Below are positions 6,021-11,087 of a stretch of DNA of 11,087 nt, piece after piece; position 1 is the stretch's first letter; each line of letters opens with the position of its first letter. A program made the position numbers and the translations under genes. The stretch is from the NCBI GenBank assembly GCA_947480815.1, contig CANKEA010000021.1, positions 1-11,087 of the forward strand, written 5' to 3'. This DNA is from Caulobacterales bacterium. Its GTDB lineage: Bacteria; Pseudomonadota; Alphaproteobacteria; Caulobacterales; Caulobacteraceae. The notes below the pieces were generated by a model, which was given only the letters and a program-made list of their open reading frames with translations, did not search any database and was not told where the DNA came from.

Positions 6021-6905
6021 ATGAAAATCGGCATGATCGGGCTGGGTGCCATGGGCGGACCGATCGCCCATCACCTCAACAAAAACGATGAGCTTATCGC
6101 CGTCAGCGCCATCGACGCGACGTCCTTTGCCGCGTTCGAGGCCAAGGGGATCAAGGTGTCCACCGATCCAACCATTGTCGTCTCTGCTGAGATGGTTGTG
6201 CTGTGCGTACCCGATGGCGCGATCGAGAAAGACATCCTGTTCGGCAAGGGCGGGCTGGCGGCGGCCCTGAAGCCCGGAACCCTGGTGGTGGACCTGTCGA
6301 CCATCATCTATCAGGACGCCCTGGAGATCGGTGAACGCCTCATGGCCGCCGGGATCGACTATCTGGATTGCCCGATCAGCGGCATGAAAGAACGGGCTCA
6401 GACTGGAACGCTGACCGTCATGTGCGGCGGCGACAAAGCGCTGTTCGACAAGGCCCGGCCCTATCTGGAGCGTTTCGGCTCGAAGGTCCTGTACATGGGT
6501 GCGCCTGGAAATGGCCAGCTGATGAAAATGACCAACCAGCTGGTCTATGACACCAACATCGCCGCCCTGGCGGAGGTCATGCCCATGGCGGTTAAAATGG
6601 GTCTGGACCCCGTTATGGTCAGCCAGGTGATCAATACCGGCACCGGCCGCAGCCACGCCTCGGAGTATTTCCTGCCGATGATCCTGGAAGGCCGGTTCGA
6701 CACCTCCTACACGCTTGGCGGTGCCTATAAGGACCTGATCAGCGCCGCACGCATCAGTGCCGATCACAACATTCCCATGCCCGTGATCAGCGCCATGACC
6801 AGCGCCTATCAGACCGCCATCCGAGCCGGCCACGGCAAGAAGGACAAGGGCGCGATGATCTTGCCGTTCGAGGGCCTGCTCGGCGTGAAGGTGCGCAAGC
6901 CCTAG
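6021..6905 (+). CDS. Beta-hydroxyacid dehydrogenase (3-hydroxyisobutyrate / tartronate-semialdehyde reductase family)
   Basis: This is an NAD(P)-dependent cytoplasmic oxidoreductase of 294 aa that would interconvert a 3-hydroxy acid and a semialdehyde. The Rossmann motif is GLGAMG (7-12). The substrate-binding signature DCPISGM (116-122) followed by GTL (129-131) corresponds to the family's DAPVSGG...GTL, with Met122 in place of the second Gly. The catalytic lysine is K169 in GNGQLMKMTNQ (163-173), with N172. The conserved KDL is at 237-239, K237 being the second active-site lysine. The residue after strand 2 that usually tells NAD from NADP is not diagnostic (Ala30 or Asp32, depending on alignment). 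The ATG has a strong G-rich Shine-Dalgarno. Within the cluster it could reduce a semialdehyde released by the DHDPS-family enzyme; this is inference. It ends 2 bases from the stop of the opposing IlvD/Edd gene. Confidence 0.9.
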   Translation: MKIGMIGLGAMGGPIAHHLNKNDELIAVSAIDATSFAAFEAKGIKVSTDPTIVVSAEMVVLCVPDGAIEKDILFGKGGLAAALKPGTLVVDLSTIIYQDALEIGERLMAAGIDYLDCPISGMKERAQTGTLTVMCGGDKALFDKARPYLERFGSKVLYMGAPGNGQLMKMTNQLVYDTNIAALAEVMPMAVKMGLDPVMVSQVINTGTGRSHASEYFLPMILEGRFDTSYTLGGAYKDLISAARISADHNIPMPVISAMTSAYQTAIRAGHGKKDKGAMILPFEGLLGVKVRKP

Positions 6906-6907
6906 GT

Positions 6908-8635
6908 CTACAGTGGTTTCGCGCGCAGGAAGTTGAAGTCGCAGCCGTGCTCGGCCTGCAGCACTTCGCGCTCGTAGAGCATGCCGTAGCCCCGGGTTGG
7001 CTTGGGGGCCTGCGGCGGGTCGGCGTCGAGGCGCCGGGCGATCTCGGCGTCGTCAACCAGCAGCTCGATGGTTTTGTTCTTCACCGACAGGCGGATGCGG
7101 TCGCCATTGCGCACGGCGGCCAGCGGCCCACCCGAGGCCGAGTCTGGGCTCACGTGCAGCACGATGGTGCCATAGGCCGTGCCGCTCATGCGCGCGTCTG
7201 AAATGCGCACCAGATCCTTGACCCCGGCCCGTCCAAGTTTGGTGGGGATCGGCAGGTAGCCAGCCTCAGGCATGCCCGAGGCGCTCTTGGGTCCGGCGTT
7301 TTGCAGCACCATGAAGTCGTCGGCGTTGATGTCGAGGTCCGGATCATCAATGCGATTGGCGAGGTCTTCCAGCGAGGTGAACACCACCGCCCGGCCTTCG
7401 GTCTCGAAAAGCTTCGGGTCGGCCGCGGCGCGCTTAAGAATTGCCCCACCTGGCGCAAGGTTGCCAAACAGCGCCACCAATCCGCCCTGCGGCTGTAGCG
7501 GCGCCTCGCGGGTTTTGACCACCGCCCGGTCGACGAAAGCGCCATCGTCTTCCGCCAGCCGTTCGCCCAGGGTCTGGCCCGAAACGGTCATGCAGTCGAG
7601 ATGGAGCAGCGGCTTAAGTTCTCGCAGGATCGCCCCGACCCCGCCGGCGGCATAGAGGTCTTCCATGTAATAGGGGCCGGTCGGCTTCAGATCGACCAGA
7701 ACGGGCGTGCGATCCGAAATCTCGTTCAGCCGGTTCAGATCGATATCGACCCCCGCGCGGCCGGCCATGGCGGTGAGGTGAATGATGGCATTGGTCGAGC
7801 CGCCGATGGCCAGCAGGGTGGTCAGGGCGTTTTCGACTGACTTCTGGGTGACGATCTTGTCGGGGGTTATGCGGTCGAGTGCCAGGCGCATGGCGGCCTT
7901 GCCTGTAGCCTCTGCCGCCCGCAGCCGGTCGGCGTGTACGGCGGGGATGGCCGCCGTGCCGGGCAGCATCATGCCGAGCGCCTCGACGATCGAGGCCATG
8001 GTGCTGGCCGTGCCCATGACCGCGCAAGTCCCGGCGGTCGTGGCAAGGTTTCCCTCCACCTCGTCGATCGTCTTGCGGTCGATCTCGCCGGCGCGGAACC
8101 GCGCCCAAAAGCGGCGGCAGTCGGTGCAGGCGCCCAGGCGCTCGGTGCGCCAGCGGCCGGTCATCATCGGGCCGGTGACCAGCTGGATGGCCGGTACATT
8201 GGCGCTGATCGCCCCCATGAGGGCAGCGGGCACGCTTTTGTCGCAGCCGCCAATCAGCACCACCGCGTCCATCGGCTGGGCGCGGATCATTTCCTCGGTG
8301 TCCATCGCGGCGAGGTTTCGATAGACGAGGCTGGTCGGATGCAGGAACGCCTCTCCCAGGGAGATAGTCGGAAACTCCATCGGCAGGCCGCCTGCCTGCA
8401 GCACGCCGGCCTTAACCGCCGCAACCAGTTCGGGCACTAGGCGGTGGCAGTTGTTGAAATCGCTGAAGGTACTGGCGATGCCGATCACCGGCTTGGACAG
8501 CAGCTCCTTACTGCGCCCGGTGGAGTTGGCGAATGACAGCCTCAGATAGCGGGCGAAATCGCGGTCGCCATAGTTGGTCAGACCCTTGTTCAGGCCCTGC
8601 GGGTGGCTGGTGTTGGACGACGTCTCGTCGCTCAT
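6908..8635 (-). CDS. IlvD/Edd-family dehydratase, L-arabonate / pentonate dehydratase type
   Basis: This is a cytoplasmic Fe-S dehydratase of 575 aa that would turn an aldonic acid into a 2-keto-3-deoxy acid. The cluster cysteines are C63 (FNNCHRL), C131 (GGCDKS) and C204 (AGTCAVMGTAST). Their spacings of 68 and 73 residues equal those of Rhizobium L-arabinonate dehydratase (C59, C127, C200). The catalytic serine of that enzyme (S480) falls on S484 in ARMSGTAYG with the same +4 offset. Length also matches the sugar-acid branch (about 579) rather than IlvD (about 560 or 610). K133 in the CDK motif is the expected metal-ligand lysine. The start is ATG 8635, with GGAG 7 bases upstream, overlapping the lhgO stop as ATGA, so translation is probably coupled. 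A role in branched-chain amino-acid synthesis is unlikely given the neighbours. L-arabonate is the nearest known substrate; D-xylonate, galactonate or fuconate are possible. Confidence 0.92.
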   Translation of the reverse strand: MSDETSSNTSHPQGLNKGLTNYGDRDFARYLRLSFANSTGRSKELLSKPVIGIASTFSDFNNCHRLVPELVAAVKAGVLQAGGLPMEFPTISLGEAFLHPTSLVYRNLAAMDTEEMIRAQPMDAVVLIGGCDKSVPAALMGAISANVPAIQLVTGPMMTGRWRTERLGACTDCRRFWARFRAGEIDRKTIDEVEGNLATTAGTCAVMGTASTMASIVEALGMMLPGTAAIPAVHADRLRAAEATGKAAMRLALDRITPDKIVTQKSVENALTTLLAIGGSTNAIIHLTAMAGRAGVDIDLNRLNEISDRTPVLVDLKPTGPYYMEDLYAAGGVGAILRELKPLLHLDCMTVSGQTLGERLAEDDGAFVDRAVVKTREAPLQPQGGLVALFGNLAPGGAILKRAAADPKLFETEGRAVVFTSLEDLANRIDDPDLDINADDFMVLQNAGPKSASGMPEAGYLPIPTKLGRAGVKDLVRISDARMSGTAYGTIVLHVSPDSASGGPLAAVRNGDRIRLSVKNKTIELLVDDAEIARRLDADPPQAPKPTRGYGMLYEREVLQAEHGCDFNFLRAKPL

Positions 8636-9825
8636 CTTATCGCTCCGGCTTCTTGCGCTACGCGGCGGCCTATTGGCAGGGAAGAGGTCGCCGCCGGGGA
8701 CGGGGCGTTGAACACATGCACCATGCGCGCGGTCTTCTCGATCATGAAATCATGCACCATGGTTCCGTCGCGCTTGACCACCTGGGCACGCACGCCGCTG
8801 CGATAGGGCAGCAGGTCCTTCACATCGATATCGGGACAGTATTTGCGGCTGAGCGCCGCGTAGCGATGCTTGCTGAGCGAGCTGAAGGCCTCGGCCGCAG
8901 CGGATTTCCAGTGCTTGCCCATCAGTTTCCAGAAGCCAGGAAAGGCGGCGAACCCAGCCACGTCGGCGGCGTTGAAGTCGGTCTTGCGGTAGGCTTCACG
9001 CCCGAAGGCCAGCATGGCGTTAGGGCCCAGGGTCTGACCGCCGCCAGCGAGTTTAGTCAGGTGCACCCCTAAGAAAGGCAGGTCGGGATTAGGCACAGGA
9101 TAGATCAGGTGCTTGACGATATCGGCCTTGGCATCGGGCAGTTTGAAATATTCGCCGCGGAACGGGACCATGGTCCAATCGGTCTCCAACCCCGCCATAT
9201 GCGCCAGCGCATCGGCATGCAGCCCGCCGCACACAACGAGCGACTTGACCTGATAGGTCTCGCGATCAGTCTCGACCGCCACCGTATTGGCCCCTTCGGT
9301 GATGCGCCGGATCTTTGCATTGAAGGTCAACACTCCCCCGAGCCGTTCCACCTCCTGCGCCATAACCCTCGCCACCAGGCCGTAGTCGACGATGCCGGAC
9401 GAAGGCACATACAGGGCACCATTGCCGATGATATTGGGCTCGCGGTTCCGCAGCTCTTGCGCATCGAGCCGTTCAATTTTGATCTGGTTGAGGGTGCAGC
9501 GTTCCTCCAGCGCCCCCATCCGTGCCAGTTCCAGCGCATCCGTTGCGACGATCAGCTTGCCACATTGCTCGAAAGGGATGGCGTGTTCGCCGCAGAACGT
9601 CATCATCGCAGCGGCACCGATGCGGCAGTACTCGGCCTTCAGGCTCCCCGGCTGGTAATAGACCCCGGCATGGATCACCCCGCTATTGCGGCCAGTCTGG
9701 TGACGCGCGACGCCGTCTTCCTTCTCGAGCAGCAACAGGGTGGCACCGGGCTTGGCCTGCAGAATCTGCATTGCCGAGGATAGGCCGACGATACCGCCGC
9801 CAATGACCAGGTAGTCGACTTGCAT
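8632..9825 (-). CDS. lhgO: L-2-hydroxyglutarate dehydrogenase/oxidase LhgO-like flavoprotein
   Basis: This FAD enzyme (397 aa) oxidises L-2-hydroxyglutarate to 2-oxoglutarate, passing electrons to the membrane quinone pool in E. coli LhgO (YgaF). The FAD-binding motif VIGGGIVGLSSA is at 7-18, with the ribose-binding acid E34 ending strand 2 (LLLEKE). The LhgO signature RHQTGRNSGVIHAGVYY is at 41-57, followed by PGSLKAEYC (59-67). PFRGEYFKLP (221-230), YPVPNPDLPFLGVHLT (242-257) and the C-terminal NAPSPAATSSLPIG (373-386) complete the family pattern. It is about 25 residues shorter than the E. coli protein (422 aa). It lies 23 bases downstream of the dctA-like gene and overlaps the sugar-acid dehydratase by 4 bases, so the three genes form one - strand operon. 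Its Shine-Dalgarno (GAGAT) is weak. A related 2-hydroxy acid as substrate is possible, since family members are hard to tell apart. Confidence 0.88.
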   Translation of the reverse strand: MQVDYLVIGGGIVGLSSAMQILQAKPGATLLLLEKEDGVARHQTGRNSGVIHAGVYYQPGSLKAEYCRIGAAAMMTFCGEHAIPFEQCGKLIVATDALELARMGALEERCTLNQIKIERLDAQELRNREPNIIGNGALYVPSSGIVDYGLVARVMAQEVERLGGVLTFNAKIRRITEGANTVAVETDRETYQVKSLVVCGGLHADALAHMAGLETDWTMVPFRGEYFKLPDAKADIVKHLIYPVPNPDLPFLGVHLTKLAGGGQTLGPNAMLAFGREAYRKTDFNAADVAGFAAFPGFWKLMGKHWKSAAAEAFSSLSKHRYAALSRKYCPDIDVKDLLPYRSGVRAQVVKRDGTMVHDFMIEKTARMVHVFNAPSPAATSSLPIGRRVAQEAGAIR

Positions 9826-9848
9826 AGGCTTAGGATCTCAAAATTTCG

Positions 9849-11087
9849 CTAAGGGGCAGTCGGGGCGAGGTCGTCGCCTATTGAACGCTTGGGATCAAGC
9901 GCGCTCACCGTTTCGCCGTTCAAAACCCGCGTGGCGCGTTCCAAATCAAACTCGCCCTCGGACCGGGCCAGTACGATGGTAGAGACGGCATTACCGACCA
10001 AATTGGTTGCGGCGCGGATTTCGTTTTGGAAGCGGTCGATGCCCAGGATGAGGGCCATGGCCTCCACAGGAAAAATTCGCGTGGCGCTCAGGGTCGCGGC
10101 CAGCACAACCAGCGAAGCACCGGCCACCCCGGCAATGCCCTTGGACGCGAACAGCAGCACCAGCAGAATCGAAATCTGGTCGGCCACGCTCAACGGCATA
10201 TTGAGGGCCTGGCCCATGAACAGAATCGCCATGGTCAGATAGATCGATGTGCCGGTAAGATTGAAACTATAGCCGGCGGGGATCACCAGCCCGACCACCG
10301 CCTTGCTACAGCCCAGGTTTTCCAGCTTCTCCAACATACGCGGCAGCACGGCCTCACTACTGGCGGTGCCAAGCGTGATGAGCAGCTCTTCCTTGAAATA
10401 TCGGATCAGTTTCCAAACGCTGATGCCCCCGCCAAACCGCGCCAGCGCCCACAGCACCACGCCAACGAACACCGCGCAGGTGAGGTAGAGGCAGGCGATC
10501 AACTTGCCCAACTGCTCCAGGGTCTCGATGCCGTACTTGCCTATGGTGAAGGCCATGGCCCCGAACGCGGCCAGGGGGGCCAGTTTCATGACGAATCCGA
10601 CGATGCGCAGCAGGGCGTGGCCAAGCGTCTCGATGGAATCGGTGAGCTTGCGACCTGACGCCCCCATGCCGGCCACGGCGAGGCCGAGCAGAATTGAAAA
10701 CACCAGGATGTGGATCAGATCGCCGTCGGCAAACGACTGCACGATGTTGCCAGGGATCATGTTGATGATGAATTCGATCAACGAATGGGCCGGCTTGGCC
10801 TTGGTATACTGCTCCACCGCGCTGACATCGAGGCTGGCCAAATCGGCGTTGATGCCAACACCGGGCTTGAAGGTATTGGCGACGATCAGGCCGATGATCA
10901 TCGCAAAGGTGGTCAGCACCTCGAACAGCACCAGGGCCTTCACACCCAACCGCCCAACCTTGGCGGCGCTGCCGACATGGGCGATGCCCACTACGATGGT
11001 GCAGAGCACGATCGGCCCGATCACCATGCGGATGGCCTTGACGAAAACGTCGCCTAGAGGTTTGAGCGCATCAGCGCTTTGCGGGAA
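9849..11087 (-). CDS. dctA: C4-dicarboxylate:cation symporter DctA (DAACS family), 5' end outside window
   Basis: This is an inner-membrane sodium- or proton-coupled importer of succinate, fumarate, malate and possibly aspartate or other organic acids. The visible 412 residues run to the right window edge without a start. Codons upstream of the internal ATG at 11027 continue the DctA-like sequence (SADALKPLGDVFVKAIR), so about 20-40 N-terminal residues are missing and ATG 11027 is not the start. Conserved elements are the serine-rich hairpin TLGTASSEAVLPRM, the helix with PAGYSFNLTGTSIYLTMA, the second hairpin ASKGIAGVAGAS, and the last helices with ILGIDRFQNEIRAATNLVGN. The NLTGTSIY element has Thr where E. 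coli DctA has Asp (NLDGTSIY). A glutamate transporter of the same family is the main alternative. As the first gene seen of the - strand operon with lhgO and the dehydratase, it links dicarboxylate uptake with this pathway. Confidence 0.88.
   Translation of the reverse strand, partial: FPQSADALKPLGDVFVKAIRMVIGPIVLCTIVVGIAHVGSAAKVGRLGVKALVLFEVLTTFAMIIGLIVANTFKPGVGINADLASLDVSAVEQYTKAKPAHSLIEFIINMIPGNIVQSFADGDLIHILVFSILLGLAVAGMGASGRKLTDSIETLGHALLRIVGFVMKLAPLAAFGAMAFTIGKYGIETLEQLGKLIACLYLTCAVFVGVVLWALARFGGGISVWKLIRYFKEELLITLGTASSEAVLPRMLEKLENLGCSKAVVGLVIPAGYSFNLTGTSIYLTMAILFMGQALNMPLSVADQISILLVLLFASKGIAGVAGASLVVLAATLSATRIFPVEAMALILGIDRFQNEIRAATNLVGNAVSTIVLARSEGEFDLERATRVLNGETVSALDPKRSIGDDLAPTAP

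Noticed and set aside
5976..6833. Open frame of 285 codons on the - strand opposite the hydroxyacid dehydrogenase gene
   Set aside because: It is a shadow of the dehydrogenase frame. The translation is low-complexity (Gly/His/Asp-rich) with no domain, and the + strand gene has all family motifs.
6891..6936. TGCGC/GCGCA inverted repeat around the second convergent junction as a terminator
   Set aside because: Only 5 paired bases with a loop of more than 25 bases and no T-tract; expected by chance in GC-rich DNA.
10026..10658. Open frame of 210 codons on the + strand opposite dctA
   Set aside because: It is antisense to conserved symporter helices, and the product is Gln/His/Arg-rich with no plausible ribosome site or fold.
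11025..11027. ATG at 11027 (- strand) as the start of dctA
   Set aside because: The 20 codons upstream to the window edge are open and encode DctA-like sequence, so the gene is cut by the edge.

Overview
The window (about 11.1 kb, GC-rich, densely packed) looks like a stretch of a proteobacterial chromosome. An epmA-epmB pair and a strong G/C bias in third codon positions fit an alphaproteobacterium, possibly the Caulobacterales or Rhodospirillales. This placement is an inference from gene content and protein style, not from a marker gene. No tRNA, rRNA, CRISPR array, insertion sequence, integrase or recognisable attachment site was seen, and no gap between genes exceeds 100 bases.

Left end (1-1282, + strand): the 3' end of epmA and the complete epmB, overlapping by 4 bases. 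These are housekeeping genes that make (R)-beta-lysine and attach it to elongation factor P. From 1358 on the window changes to a catabolic cluster. A + strand operon (1358-4257) holds an ACS-family MFS permease for organic or sugar acids, a DHDPS/NAL-superfamily lyase with a TTG start, and a small GT-A-like glycosyltransferase whose only plausible starts are CTG codons. It converges on a - strand Ntn-hydrolase of the gamma-glutamyltransferase family (4266-5924), with a CTAG-rich hairpin across the junction. That gene shares a 96-base divergent promoter region with a + strand beta-hydroxyacid dehydrogenase (6021-6905). This converges, with a 2-base gap, on a - strand operon that enters from the right edge: a DctA-type dicarboxylate symporter (5' end outside the window), an L-2-hydroxyglutarate oxidase (LhgO) and an IlvD/Edd-family sugar-acid dehydratase. 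The last two overlap as ATGA.

Taken together (inference): the permease imports an aldonic or related acid. The IlvD/Edd enzyme dehydrates it to a 2-keto-3-deoxy acid. The DHDPS-family enzyme, whose active-site layout resembles L-2-keto-3-deoxyarabonate dehydratase rather than DapA, processes that product. The hydroxyacid dehydrogenase and LhgO handle hydroxy-acid or semialdehyde intermediates and feed 2-oxoglutarate and quinones. DctA moves C4-dicarboxylates. The GGT-like hydrolase lacks the residues that recognise a gamma-glutamyl group, so it may release the real substrate from an amide. The true substrate is unknown. No transcription regulator and no 2-oxoglutarate-semialdehyde dehydrogenase lie in the window, so the pathway is incomplete here.
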